Assembly (NCBI GenBank): GCA_003290165.1
Contig: QNQO01000686.1
Coordinates: 310,001-374,000, forward strand
Direction: 5' to 3'
Length of the DNA: 64,000 nt
From: Berberis thunbergii
Taxonomy: Eukaryota > Streptophyta > Magnoliopsida > Ranunculales > Berberidaceae
Positions 21,575 through 32,712 of this stretch are shown here, piece after piece (the first letter of the stretch is position 1; each line of letters starts with the position of its first letter). Made by a program: the position numbers and the translations under genes. The notes beneath the pieces were generated by a model, which worked only from the letters and a program-made list of their open reading frames with translations, was not told the origin of the DNA and ran no database searches.

Positions 21575-23833
21575 ATGTTTAGCTTCAAGGTTTTGAGTTG
21601 CAATTTGCTTGATGCTTGCGAGGATTTCTTTTCGTCTAAGCGGCCGACGCCGACTTTGGACAACATTCATTACGATTATTCGTTGCCACTCGACCTCGAG
21701 ATCATCCTCCCTGAATAGAGCAATAGTCCATGTCTTCCAAAGCCCGACTATATTGCTTTGTACCCCAGCATGTTCCACTCTGGTTGGCTTTCGGTTCCTG
21801 AGATCATCTAGGAATACCTAGATTTCGTGGGCATTGCTCCTACTCAACTGGTTTCCAACGGTTGGAAGGTGATGATTGTGACCTTGGCAAGGGCTGTTGT
21901 ATCTAGAATTCCTATGAATGTCAGGTTTTTGCACTCCTTGGTGGGGTTCGGAGTAAATGCTAACTGTACTTGCTATCTTCATTCTCCATCTTGTTTCAAG
22001 AGTTTGCGGGATGAGTATGGGGATGGTCGAGGCCTTAGTTTTATGTGTTCATTGTCTCCGACCATTTTAAGTTGGGTAATCATCAAATTTTGTGGTCATT
22101 CTGAGAGCCTAAGAGGAATGAATTATCATTGTCGTGGGAGGAGCAAAAGTTTCGCGATCGGTTTAATAAGTTGCCCCGAGTCTCTATGGAAGATTTCCTT
22201 ACTACGGATCCTATTACCCACAGTGGCTTCTATTCATTGAGTGGGGCGGGTCATTCGGAGCTTACGGCGGCTCGTGCTTCGAAAGTTATTGTTGCACGTG
22301 CTAGTGATGTTGCTACTTTCGGCGAGGTGGTGGAGCGTGTTCCTCCTGTTTGCGTTGGTGATGCAGACATTGGCTGAGGGATGAGCTTCGTTAAGGAGCC
22401 TGTGGGACAAATTGCTTCTGTTACTGCCAGAGACTCTGGTAGTGTTGGCTTGAGCTTCAGAAAGAGGAAGGTTCCAAAGCCTCCTAGTTAGTCTAAGTTG
22501 TTGGCAATCAGTCCTGGTCATATTTCAAAGAACAAGAAACTCGCTACTTCGGTTCATAGTACTACTAGGGATCCCCCGACACTTCCTGGGAAGGGTGGTC
22601 GTGATACTGGTGATTCTACTGCTCGAGAAGCTGAGAAATACGTTAAACTCTCAATAAGAGATAAAAAGGAGGTTTCTCGTCTCCTCATACGACTTGTCTG
22701 GTTTCGCCAACCTGTCAGTTGATAATTCTCGTGTCATTGATAACAAAATGCTTCAGCTTGGAATTGCATTGTCTAAGAACCCAAACAACACAAAGACTCT
22801 GGATGATTTCGAGTATGATCCTTCGCTAGAAGATCAAGTTGTTGCTTGAGTTTGGGGCTTCAAGTACCCCGTGTTTTCTACTGTTGTGGTTACCTCTAGA
22901 TCACTTGTTATTCCCTTTGATTCCCGTCTTGTGGTCACTTCTAAGAAGTTCTTCTGGCTTTTTGAGATTGATGTGCAATATAGTGCTCATAATCTCATCG
23001 TTAGTTGTCATGGGCGATTGGCTAGGTTCCTATGCCTGTGTATCCGCCACGTGATCACCTCAAAAAAGGAATTAAGCACCTTATGGAAGGAATGAACCAT
23101 CCACTTTACGTAGTCGTGATGGGGTCGGATTATAGGGCTACCCATTTCAGGTGGTGCTTGTTGAGCAGGAGCTGGCAGAGCAGACCTTGTTTTTTTTTTA
23201 CGTTATCCGTCAGTTTGACTCACTAAGAGCACAGTGTATAGAGTATGCGAGGGCTGCTGAGACTGCATGAACTTCGTTGAAAGAGGTCGAAGCTATTCAG
23301 GATAAGTTTGCCTCTGACGTTGAAATTTTCGAAGTTGAGTTGGATAGGTTTCATTCTCAGTTGCGTACTGTTCAGAAGGAATTGTTCGATCTGGTGGCCG
23401 AGTGTGACGAGGCCAAGTGTTCTACTACAGGGTACTCTTCCAGTCTCAAAGCTTCTGCGGCACAAGTTGTCCAATTGAATTCCAAGTTTGTTGTTGCCAA
23501 GTCGGCAACTTCTGCTTGGCTACTTTCATTGAGAACGAACTAGAGTTGACTTGGGTCGAACTTTTATCGGTTACCGACAAGTTAATTAAGGGCTGGAAAA
23601 GCAGCGGATTGAAAAAAATGGTCGATGGTTGTCACAACTTCTTGGATTTCCTTGAGATGCAAGGCTTGGATTTAATTGAGTATCGTTGCTACGCTGAGCA
23701 AGTATTCAAGGATGAAAAGGAAACCGTTCCAGATCCGCTGAGTGATCATGATGCTAAGGAACAATCACTTCATCATCTGCCTGAGCCTGAGCCATCAAGT
23801 GATGTTGCTGTCGACACCAATGCCCCTTTTTGA
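21575..23833 (+). pseudogene. antisense accessory ORF of Tat-like element 2, broken
   Basis: Reading from MFSFKVLSCNLLDACEDFFS, several plus-strand frames join: 21575-21718, 21827-22050 (IAPTQLVSNGWKVMIV, matching the putative gypsy-type transposon domain), 22129-22377, a Ser/Lys/Pro-rich middle part, and a C-terminal helical, coiled-coil-like part at 23270-23833 (ELDRFHSQLRTVQKELFDLVAECDEAK). It runs opposite to the pol of the same element and next to its 3' end, like the antisense ORFs of elements 1 and 3. Frameshifts and stops break it. Function unknown. Confidence 0.55.
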
Positions 23834-24339
23834 GTGCCTCCATTGGCCCCTATGTAATCCATTTTATGTAGCGAATTTCAGAAGATCAATGAGAATTTCA
23901 TTTGCTTTTGTTGTTTGTACCCAGTATGTCTCTCCTTCTAACTTGTTAGACTTAGCATTTTGCTTTCGACATTCCTGGTAGAATTCTGACTCGCTTGTCC
24001 GAATTCTTATGAATGGGCTTTGATGTTCGACATACTAATCGTGTAGAAGCTTTTTATGAAATTCGACTCTTTATGTCTGGATTTTGATGTCGTACATTAT
24101 AGTCGACAATAAAAAGTCAGGCTTGTATGTCCCGATACTTTATTACTTCGTGGTTGATCAGATAAGAAGTTTCATGTTTATGCCCGACTTGTTCACCCTG
24201 ATACATATATTAAGACTTTAGTTGTAGCTCGATACTTTAGTCATGTTGTGTATTTTCTCGAGCAAGATTTTTAGTCTGACTTCTTCGTCCCAACTAGACT
24301 TTTGTCGCTTGAACGCGAAATGGAGGATGTAAAAGAGTT
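23834..24339. other. non-coding interval between accessory ORF and integrase of Tat-like element 2
   Basis: T-rich sequence with several Cys/Ser/Asp-type degenerate frames (repeated cgactt and tgtcc words). I see no gene or regulatory signal that I can name. Confidence 0.5.
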
Positions 24340-25231
24340 TTATTGATAATATTTTTTTAGATGCTCTACTTTCCCCGGTCGTGGTAGTTTTTCGCCCTCC
24401 GTGTTTTCTAACCAGTATGTCCCTGGTTTATTGATTTTTATTACTTTGTATGGCCTCTCCCAGTTTGGGTTCAGCTTGCCCGCGCCTGGTTCCTTTGTGT
24501 TGAACAAGATTTTCCGAAGTACCCAATCGCCGATATTGAAAGTGTTGGGCTTTACCTTTTTGTTGTAACAGTAGTCCATACGTTGTTGGAGAGCTGTCGT
24601 TTTGATAGAAGTCATTTCTCGTTTTTCCTTGAGGAGTTGTAACATAATTCTTAATGCTTCAATGTTATCCTTGGCATGGAATTCCTCGGTTTTGAATGTT
24701 GGCATGTCAATTTCTACGGGTATTATTGCTTCAGACTTGTATGCAAGAGCGAAGGGGGTCTCCCCTGTTTGAGTTCTTTTTGTTGTTCTATATGCCCAAA
24801 GAATGATGGGTAGTTCGGATGTCCAACCCATTTGCTACTTCGAGGTTCATTTTGATTGCTTCTAAAATTGTTATGTTGGTGACCTCGGTTTGACCATTTG
24901 CCTATGGATGGGCAGGTGCTGAGAAGTGTTGTTGGATGTTCAGGTTTTCGCACAACTCTTTGACCTTTATGCCTTCGAATTGTTTTATATTGTTCGTGAC
25001 AATTACCCTTGGGATTCCAAATCTGCATATTATATCTTTCTGAAGGACCTTTTCGACTTGGGTTTCTTCTATCTTTGCTAATGGTTCTACTTCCACCTAC
25101 TTAGTCAAGTAATCTACTGCCACGAGGAGAAATTTCTTTCTGTCGAACACAGGGAGTGGCCCTACGATGTCCATTCCCCATTGTGCAAACGGTTAGGGAC
25201 TGCTCATTGGGATCATATTTTGGCCCGACAT
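24340..25231 (-). pseudogene. integrase core and C-terminus, Tat-like element 2
   Basis: From 25230 leftward the minus strand reads PMSSP-stop-PFAQWGMDIVGPLP, VAVDYLTK, AKIEETQVEKVLQKDIICRFGIPRVIV, then after frame changes WTSELPIILWAYRTTKRTQTGETPFALAY, VLRKILFN and WERPYKVIKI, ending HLKKYYQ at 24340. This is the Tat/Athila type of Gypsy integrase. TAG or TAA codons replace Trp at two places and there are frameshifts near 24900. The N-terminal zinc finger of this integrase lies beyond the CACTA insertion at 50462-50600. Confidence 0.88.
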
Positions 25232-25255
25232 GTCACTACACCAAAAATACCCATC

Positions 25256-25737
25256 AGCAACGGTTTGGGACTGTGGGGGTAACCAATCGTCACGGCTTAG
25301 AGTCGTGGGCAGTAGAGGCGTCACGAAATCATCATTGACGGCTATAAACCGTGGCAACACATATTAGCAATGGTTTTATGCTCGAGGACGGTTGATGATT
25401 TAGCCACGGTTCTAAGCCGTTGCAATAATTTTAGCCACGGTTTTAAGCCGTGGCAAGTACTGACCACGATTATAAACCGTGGCAAGTTATAGCCACGGTT
25501 CTAAGCCGTTGCAATAATATTAGCCACGGTTCTAAGCCGTGGCAATAATTTTAGCCACGGTTTTAAGCCGTGGCAAGTACTGGCCACGGTTTTAAACCGT
25601 GGCAAAATATGGCCATGGTGTTAAGCCGTGGCAAATGATGGCCATGGTTTTAAGCCGTGGCAAGAATAAATTACCACGGTTTTAAGTCGTGGCAAGTATG
25701 AATTACCACTGTTGTAAGCCGTGGCCAGTCAAAACAA
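25256..25737. repeat. left subterminal repeat array of CACTA-A
   Basis: About 14 copies, spaced roughly 30-40 bp, of a palindromic motif with consensus GCCACGGTTTTAAGCCGTGGC and variants. Subterminal arrays of this kind are binding sites for the TnpA-type protein in En/Spm elements. Confidence 0.88.
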
Positions 25738-26205
25738 AATTCAAAAAAAAAGAATTCTGATTTGTTGCGAGGGTTTGAAACCGTTGCAAAATAAAGTAAT
25801 ACAAAAAAATTAATTTTTTTTGCTGCTGCAGCAAAACCACAGCCACACACCTTTTTTTTTTTAGTTAAACCTCAAGTGGGGAGGGGCAGCTATGGGATGC
25901 AGACCTTTATTACTTATCAAAAAAATTGATTTACAATCAAAACGGGGGTACATTACGACTTTACCCATATAAAAACCAAACAAAAATGGACAAAAAACCT
26001 TGCCCAATCCAAATTACCGCAACCCCAGCCACAAGCTGGCTAACAAGACTTGAAGACTAAAAGCCCACTAACAATCACTTAAAACAAGCACATAAGCATA
26101 AAGAAGTACCAAAAATAAAAACAGAGTTAGCAACTCTGTTGTGGAGTTAGTGCACCTCCCTGCTCAATCCGCAGCCTCGCTCCTGCAGCACCAACCAGCA
26201 CTCGC
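25738..26205. other. CACTA-A internal sequence before the chromovirus
   Basis: Holds a poly-T run (25847-25860) and AT-rich sequence. From about 26100 there is a GC-richer stretch that continues at 29623-29740 on the other side of the chromovirus and could be a terminal exon on the minus strand ending at ctgcaaaaataac. I recognise no protein. Confidence 0.4.
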
Positions 26206-26676
26206 TGTAAGGACTCAAGGTCAGAGGCCATCCTAATGGTCTCAAAACTCAATGTCTAATGGTCTCAAAACTCAATGTTCCCTTTTGAAAAGTGCCCAAA
26301 TGCTTAGCATCTATATTATAGGGGGAAGGTTTGAGCTCTTGACTGTGAGGACGTGTTGCCTCCATTGCATAGTCGGGCCAGACTATACCGCTAGCATTTT
26401 TATTATTTTCTTTGCATTGCTTTTCAACTTCAAACTTGTATTCTCTTCGATCGATAGCATCGAACTAGTCTTGAGAAACGTCCTTCCGAACGTTCCTCCC
26501 CATTGTAACCTATTGAATGTGAATGAGAGCTTTTACTGACTATTGTGCATTGTTATATTGTCTACAGATTGATATTGTGCATTCTCAAGTTAATATTTGT
26601 GCCCGTCAAAGTAACTACTCATAGGCTTACTAGTGGATTGGATAACTAGTGCCGCACGGATTACTAGTCCGTGACA
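26206..26676 (+). repeat. 5' LTR of the chromovirus
   Basis: 471 bp, TG...CA, with an internal short direct repeat (atggtctcaaaactcaatgt twice in tandem near 26237-26275). It differs from the 3' LTR at about two bases, for example gactatacc against gactgtacc. Confidence 0.95.
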
Positions 26677-26703
26677 GTTGGTATCAGAGCTAGAGCTTGT
26701 TGA

Positions 26704-27745
26704 ATGCAAACCAGGATGCAGGAAATAAATGAGCGACTTAGCGCTATGGAGGAACGACAGACCAGTCGAATGCATAGACTGGAAAGCAGAATGGACCAGT
26801 TGAACACTTTGGGAGAACAGATTAGTCGGTTGGATGGACTCTTTTCACTGGCAGACAGAGTGGATTCGCTAGCTGAGCATGTTGATAACTTAGAGGGAAG
26901 AACAGTCGCAATGGAAGAGTCGCCTCACCCCACAGCTCAGGTGATGAGTGACTTCCAATTACAGTTGGAGGACTTATTTGCAAGGGTTGGCTTGCTCACT
27001 AAGGCCACAGGGACGACCGATCACCCTAGGATGAAAGTACCCGAGCCAAAGTCATATGCTGGGGCACGAGATGGGAAGGAGTTAGAGAACTTCTTGTTTG
27101 ATCTGGAGCAGTATTTTCGCGCGGTGAACCCCGAATCTGAAGAAGCCAAGATTACCATGGCGACCATGTACTTAGCAGGTGATGCAAAGCTATGGTGGAG
27201 AACCAAATATGCAGATATGGAAGAAGGTCGCATCCTTATTAGAACTTGGGCAGACCTCAAGAAGGAGCTCAGAAATCAATTCTTGCCTGAGAACACTGAT
27301 TTCTTAGCAAGGAGGAAGCTCCACACCATCAAACAGACAGGCAATATTTGAGACTATGTCCGACAATTCTCAACTTGCTTGCTAGATATTCGAGACATGT
27401 CTGAGAAGGACAAAGTTTTCTGTTTCATGGAACAAGCTCATCCGCTTCTACAAGCAGAATTGCAAAGGCAGAAGGTGACAGACATTACAAGTGCAATTGC
27501 GGCAGCAGAAAGGTTTGGTGATTATATGCCCATGACTGGATCCACTTCGCTCAATCACTCCACAGCTAGAACTGGCAGTACCAATTCAAGCTCAGGGTCG
27601 AATGCTCGCTCACCTCACCAAAATTGGGGAAACTCAAGTCAGAACCGAGGAAACTATAATTCCCGGCCGTCCAATCAGAATTGGAGTTCCAACAAAAATT
27701 GGAATGCCAGCTCCAGCAACTCAAATTATAACAACAAAGGAGGGC
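26704..27745 (+). pseudogene. chromovirus gag with one in-frame stop
   Basis: Begins MQTRMQEINERLSAMEERQ, a coiled-coil N-terminus. It continues with the retrotransposon gag core (KVPEPKSYAGARDGKELENF, WWRTKYADMEEG, LRNQFLPENTDFLARRKL), then a TGA at 27349-27351. The same frame resumes (DYVRQFSTCLLDIRDMSEKDK) and runs into an Asn/Ser-rich tail. No CCHC zinc knuckle is present before the deletion junction near 27740, where the protein would join the integrase frame. Confidence 0.88.
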
Positions 27746-29140
27746 AAAACTCGACGGTTCTGGATAAAAGATGGAGCAATACTCACCACTGGTAATCGCC
27801 TCTATGTTCCGAGAGCTTCTGGTCTGAGGAAAGAACTTTTGAGAGAATGCCATGACACCCATTGGGCGGGACATCCAGGTTGGAGACGAACACTTGCATT
27901 GCTAGAGAGGGGGTACTATTGGCCACAGATACAGGAAGATGTAATGGCCTATGTTCGAACCTGCCTTATTTGCCAGCAAGATAAGGTTGAAAGAGATCGA
28001 CCAGTAGGCTTACTCGAGCCTCTGCCTGTTCCAACTCGCCCTTGGGAAAGTGTTTCTATGGACTTCATTACGGGGTTACCGAAAGTGGAGGATTTCAGAA
28101 GTATCCTTGTAGTTGTCGACCGATTCTCAAAATATGTGACATTTGTGCCAACCGGACTGACTTGCACAGCCGAAGATACGGCGCAATTGTTCCTCAAGCA
28201 TGTCGTTAAGTATTGGGGACTGCCCGAAAACATTGTTAGCGACCGTGATGCTCGCTTCACAGGAAAGTTCTGGAAGGAGTTGTTCAAGCTCTTGGGATCC
28301 AAACTTAATATGTCAACAAGCCAACATCCCCAATCCGACGGACAGACTGAGCGCTTTAACTCTATGCTTGAAGAATATCTTCGCCATTTTGTAAGTGCAA
28401 ACCAGAAAAATTGGGTGGGACTACTTGATGTTGCACAATTCTGTTTCAACTTACAAAAGAGCTCAGCTACTCACTCCAGCCCCTTTCAGTTAGTCACCGG
28501 TCAGCAACCATTGACACCACATACCGTGCTGACCGGATACCAAGGACCCAGCCCCAGAGCTCTTGAATTTGTCAAAGCCTGGCAGAAAAACATTGAAGTT
28601 GCTCGAGCCTATCTTGAGAAAGCCTCCCGTCACATGAAGAAATGGGCGGACAAGAAGCGACGAATCGATCCTTTTGAAGTCGGGGACTTGGTTTTGGTGA
28701 AGTTAGATATGTTCAACAAGTATAAACGGACGGCTAGAGCACACAACAATTTGTTTCGCAAGTATGAGGGACCGGTACAGATTATTGAGAGAGTTGGCAA
28801 AGTCTCCTACCGCGTCAAGTTACCACATTGGCTCCGCTTCACCCATCCTGTCTTCCATGCAAGTAACTTGAAGTCCTACCATGCCGATGCCGCTGATCCC
28901 ACAAGAAATGTCTCTACCCGAGCATTGCCTAAACATCCTACTAAGCCAGATCGAGAAGTGGAAGAAATCTTAGCTGACCGTCTCATCAACAACACAGGCC
29001 CGGATAGAGAGTATTTGGTCAAGTGGCAGGATGAACCTCCTTCAGAAATCAGTTGGGAGCCAGTCGAGCATCTACTGCCATACCTCTCAAAGCTGGAAGA
29101 GTACTTGGAAAAGTTCGCTGCGAGGGCGTCAGCGAATTGA
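27602..29140 (+). CDS. chromovirus integrase with chromodomain (deletion derivative)
   Basis: From about 27745 the frame reads KTRRFWIKDGAIL, then the HHCC zinc finger (HDTHWAGHPGWRRT, CLICQQDK) and the DDE core (VSMDFITGLP, IVSDRDARFTGKFW, SDGQTERFNSMLEEYL). A DNA-binding C-terminal part follows, then a chromodomain (VEEILADRLINN, YLVKWQDEPPSEISWEPVEHL), ending at 29140. The first about 48 codons, 27602-27745, are an out-of-frame reading of the gag tail. The integrase portion has no stop. The chromodomain places the element among Gypsy chromoviruses. Whether the ORF is translated is unknown, since the rest of Pol is missing. Confidence 0.85.
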   Translation: MLAHLTKIGETQVRTEETIIPGRPIRIGVPTKIGMPAPATQIITTKEGKTRRFWIKDGAILTTGNRLYVPRASGLRKELLRECHDTHWAGHPGWRRTLALLERGYYWPQIQEDVMAYVRTCLICQQDKVERDRPVGLLEPLPVPTRPWESVSMDFITGLPKVEDFRSILVVVDRFSKYVTFVPTGLTCTAEDTAQLFLKHVVKYWGLPENIVSDRDARFTGKFWKELFKLLGSKLNMSTSQHPQSDGQTERFNSMLEEYLRHFVSANQKNWVGLLDVAQFCFNLQKSSATHSSPFQLVTGQQPLTPHTVLTGYQGPSPRALEFVKAWQKNIEVARAYLEKASRHMKKWADKKRRIDPFEVGDLVLVKLDMFNKYKRTARAHNNLFRKYEGPVQIIERVGKVSYRVKLPHWLRFTHPVFHASNLKSYHADAADPTRNVSTRALPKHPTKPDREVEEILADRLINNTGPDREYLVKWQDEPPSEISWEPVEHLLPYLSKLEEYLEKFAARASAN

Positions 29141-29151
29141 GTGTGGGAGAG

Positions 29152-29622
29152 TGTAAGGACTCAAGGTCAGAGGCCATCCTAATGGTCTCAAAACTCAATG
29201 TCTAATGGTCTCAAAACTCAATGTTCCCTTTTGAAAAGTGCCCAAATGCTTAGCATCTATATTATAGGGGGAAGGTTTGAGCTCTTGACTGTGAGGACGT
29301 GTTGCCTCCATTGCATAGTCGGGCCAGACTGTACCGCTAGCATTTTTATTATTTTCTTTGCATTGCTTTTCAACTTCAAACTTGTATTCTCTTCGATCGA
29401 TAGCATCGAACTAGTCTTGAGCAACGTCCTTCCGAACGTTCCTCCCCATTGTAACCTATTGAATGTGAATGAGAGCTTTTACTGACTATTGTGCATTGTT
29501 ATATTGTCTACAGATTGATATTGTGCATTCTCAAGTTAATATTTGTGCCCGTCAAAGTAACTACTCATAGGCTTACTAGTGGATTGGATAACTAGTGCCG
29601 CACGGATTACTAGTCCGTGACA
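29152..29622 (+). repeat. 3' LTR of the chromovirus
   Basis: 471 bp, preceded by the purine-rich gtgtgggagag and followed by target duplication ctcgc. Confidence 0.95.
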
Positions 29623-29627
29623 CTCGC

Positions 29628-30690
29628 ATTCCCACACTAAGCAGCACACCACACCCTGCAGTACCCAAGCAGTATGTACACGTCTGGCTGCATCTTGCCT
29701 CGCAGCAGATCCGCCAGCAACAATGCCTGGAACCATTCATGCCACCTGCAAAAATAACAATTTAGTAGAGTGGACTTCAGAAGCATAAATCAACAGATTG
29801 GTGTAAAATATGGACGATTTAGAATGGTTCTACAATTATATGAACAAAAACAATACTATCATATGAATTGACTATTTATTTCAAAATGCAAATACAATTT
29901 ATTGACAACAACAATGCCTACAACAAGTAGAAAAAATGCAAATAATATTTCATTGTTCATAGTAATGCATCCACATGACAAGGGACTATTTATTCCATAA
30001 ATAGAATTGACATTCAAAGATATAGAGCATGTACAATTTTAATTCAGTTACAAAGAAACTATTTACAAGTTTTTCTTTGATTTTCCCTCTCATAGATTTC
30101 TACTTTTGCGCTATATGTACTAACAAGAATATAAAAAAAATTGTAGCATTTGTTTTGAAGGAAAAGGATCACTGAATGATAGGAAAGGACTAGGGGCAAC
30201 AAAAACCTTACAGCATGGAAACGACACGGGTGAGAGCTGTGGCTAGTGATAGAGAAACCATATAGCCTTGCAGTGCTTTGAATGGGATAAAAGTCTTCCT
30301 ACAAGTGCTTCATCGTTCCTATTCGACAACAGTTACTAGAACCAAACCGATAGGTTGTAAGTATATCAAATTCATAAGGGTCACAATCCACCAAGCAGTA
30401 GGCTGGTAAACACAATTTGTCCATAAGAAGTCTCTGAAACCTGATTCAAAAAAATAGGAAAAAGAAAAGCTTGCATTGAGATTAACCATTTAAAATCAGA
30501 ACTTAAGCTGCTGCAGTCAGCACTAGACAACACACATTTGCATACAGGTATTAAGTATGAAAATTAAGAAAGAAAAACTCTTTGAACTATGGATAAAACT
30601 ACACATAACGCCAGTGTATCAAATTGAACAAATTCATCAAAATATAAAGTGCAGTTACTTGAAGAAATTCATCAAAACACAAGGCGGAAC
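29628..30690. other. CACTA-A internal sequence between chromovirus and CACTA-B
   Basis: AT-rich, mostly non-coding sequence. Apart from the GC-richer first 110 bp that continues the stretch at 26100-26205, I see nothing recognisable. Confidence 0.5.
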
Positions 30691-30714
30691 TGACACTACA
30701 AAAAAAATGTATTT

Positions 30715-31043
30715 TAGCGACGGTGGCCAAAGGTATTTAGCGACGGTTATAATCGTCGCTGTATAATACTGCGACGGTTGGACAACCGCCGCTAATAAAG
30801 GCGTCACTAGGGTATTCAGCGACGGTTTTCAGCAACCGCTGGCATAACCGTCGCTATGTGTATATAGCGACGGTTGTCAATAACCGTTGGCAAAACCGTC
30901 GTTGAATACCATATAGCGACGGTTGCAACCGTCGGCAAAACTTGATGAACTTACACTTTTTGCAACGATTATTAACCGCCGCTAAAATTCATGAACACAC
31001 GGACGGTTATAACCGCCGCTAATTCTCTTTGATTTTTGTAGTG
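30715..31043. repeat. left subterminal repeats of CACTA-B
   Basis: Repeated TAGCGACGGTT and AACCGTCGCTA motifs, also in GCCGCTA variants, about ten copies. The block ends with gatttttgtagtg, which resembles a CACTA right terminus. The three bases after it (ctt) do not match the tga before 30694. Confidence 0.85.
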
Positions 31044-32210
31044 CTTTCTATCCAACATGTGCACAACTTCTAAACTCAAATAAAAAATCAAATATAAATG
31101 ACACTAAACTTTGATACCATCATCACACATTAAAAGGGACCTTAATTTCATTTCAAAATCAATATTACATGGTTCAGAGAAAACTACAAATTAAATTGTT
31201 ACATATTCTCAATGTTCACATCTAACAACCAAAATCGAAGTTGTACAATGGCTGGCTAGTTAGCTTAAAAGAAACTGAATTACGAAATGCTCCACAAGCT
31301 TTGGTGCTCATCATTGATCGTGTTCTCCATGCAATGGGGAATCACAAAAAAATATGAGTATATTTCAACACAAAACCAAAACAAAGGAATTCAAGAACAA
31401 TGAATTGAAAATAAAATCATATTTCAATCCTCTATGCTCCATATGGCTATATTATCATTTGGTTAAATCCACAATTGAACTGGAGGAATCAAACCTACTA
31501 GATAAGTAACAGGGAACCATGGCATCAAAGACGAACAAAAGTTCTGAATGATACTAAGTTAAAAAAAACTTGAACATTAATTCAGTGTGTCATATAAATG
31601 AAATTGATGCTGAACAAGAGGAAAATAAACAAAAAATATGGGATTATTCTTAGGGTGTAGTACACAAGCATGTAGACTAGAGCTAGTAGCGGTGGATTTA
31701 TACAGACATAATCTAATATAAAAATTCCTAAATACGGCTCTCTCCAGTAAGGTCATCCAATTAAAACATATTGTTAGCAGAAAATTACATAAACAAGATC
31801 ATACAACAATTATGATCCTATGTAATCATGTATGAGCGACGCGGACAACTAAATGGATAGTAGAAAGAAGCTAAAGTTTGATTGATATAAGCAATTCTTC
31901 ACAACAAAGTAACTGAAATATTTATAAAATTCTTTCAAGTTGATATAGATATGCAATCTAAAGACAAAAGAGGTTTGTGGTAAGATATTACCTTCCACCA
32001 TATGTATCCACATCCTACAATAATGACAACAACAACTGGAACGCCAACGTTGCGTGTACCTGCATAGAGATAAACTTGTTAAGATGTCAAATGAAAGTAA
32101 TAAAACAAACCTTCAAATTTCCTAGAGTAATGTTTTTTTCAATTAAAAAATTTCAATGATGCAAGTAATGTTCGAGTCATGAACTCAAAGATCATATCAG
32201 ACTGTATACT
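31044..32210. other. AT-rich interior of CACTA-B without recognisable genes
   Basis: Intron-like AT-rich sequence downstream, in element sense, of the captured ARL2 exon. No ORF or RNA gene that I can support. Confidence 0.5.
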
Positions 32211-32213
32211 TAC

Positions 32214-32712
32214 CTTTGTTATCACAGCTGGAGTAAGAGCACCTTGTATGTCCTGCTTATTTGCTAGTATTAGTAAAGATGATCCTGAAAATCTCTGCTT
32301 GAATAAACACACACAGGTGAGTTCATGGTTTCCATCCAATATACCGAGTGCAAACAATGTTGGTCTTTTTTTTCTGCTGAAACTTAGAATAAAATTACAT
32401 TGTCAACATATATATTTCAGTTAGTCTTTTTTTACACTGTCAACGTATATATTTCAACAATTATCCTTATGGCTTGTCACATGACTTAAAGATAAAAATT
32501 AGTCACAAAATTGTCACAGGTTGCTTAAAAAAACTGCAACGGAAATTGCAGGACGAGTTTGTGATCTATTTATGCACAGACTATGTGGTTGAAGCACGGT
32601 GCTTTACACTTGAACCATAAAATGGTTGATGTAATGTAAAAATTTCAATATGAAATAGGTAATGCAGTATTTTACCTCTTCCTTCAAAAGATTATGGAGC
32701 TCCTTGGTAGGT
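32214..32712 (-). pseudogene. captured fragment of an ARL2-type small GTPase (TITAN5-like)
   Basis: Two neighbouring exons on the minus strand encode ELHNLLKEE (about 32712-32676, followed by a GT splice donor) and QRFSGSSLLILANKQDIQG plus ALTPAVITK (about 32296-32214, with AG and GT borders). This order and spacing match ARL2, an ADP-ribosylation-factor-like GTPase whose NKxD motif (here NKQD) binds guanine. The N-terminal P-loop exons are absent. The upstream exon is joined in frame to a fragment of a different gene, so this is a captured piece and not a working gene. Confidence 0.82.

Larger units (their letters stand above)
26206..29622 (+). mobile_element. internally deleted Gypsy chromovirus, recent insertion
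   Basis: A 3417-bp element with two 471-bp LTRs (TGTAAGG...CGTGACA) that differ at only about two positions. It is flanked by the 5-bp duplication ctcgc (26201-26205 and 29623-29627). The primer-binding site TGGTATCAGAGC is at 26679-26690. Gag runs directly into the integrase zinc finger, so protease, reverse transcriptase and RNase H are absent. The integrase keeps its catalytic residues and a C-terminal chromodomain. The near-identical LTRs show a young insertion. Confidence 0.96.

Noticed and set aside
25256..25737. Regularly spaced repeats that could suggest a CRISPR-like array
   Set aside because: The repeats are palindromic and variable, the gaps are themselves repeat-derived, and they lie next to a CACTA terminus. 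They fit subterminal transposase-binding sites in a plant genome.
31098..31110. cactaaac as an alternative left end for CACTA-B
   Set aside because: The string lacks the CACTACA consensus, has no subterminal repeats beside it and no matching target duplication.
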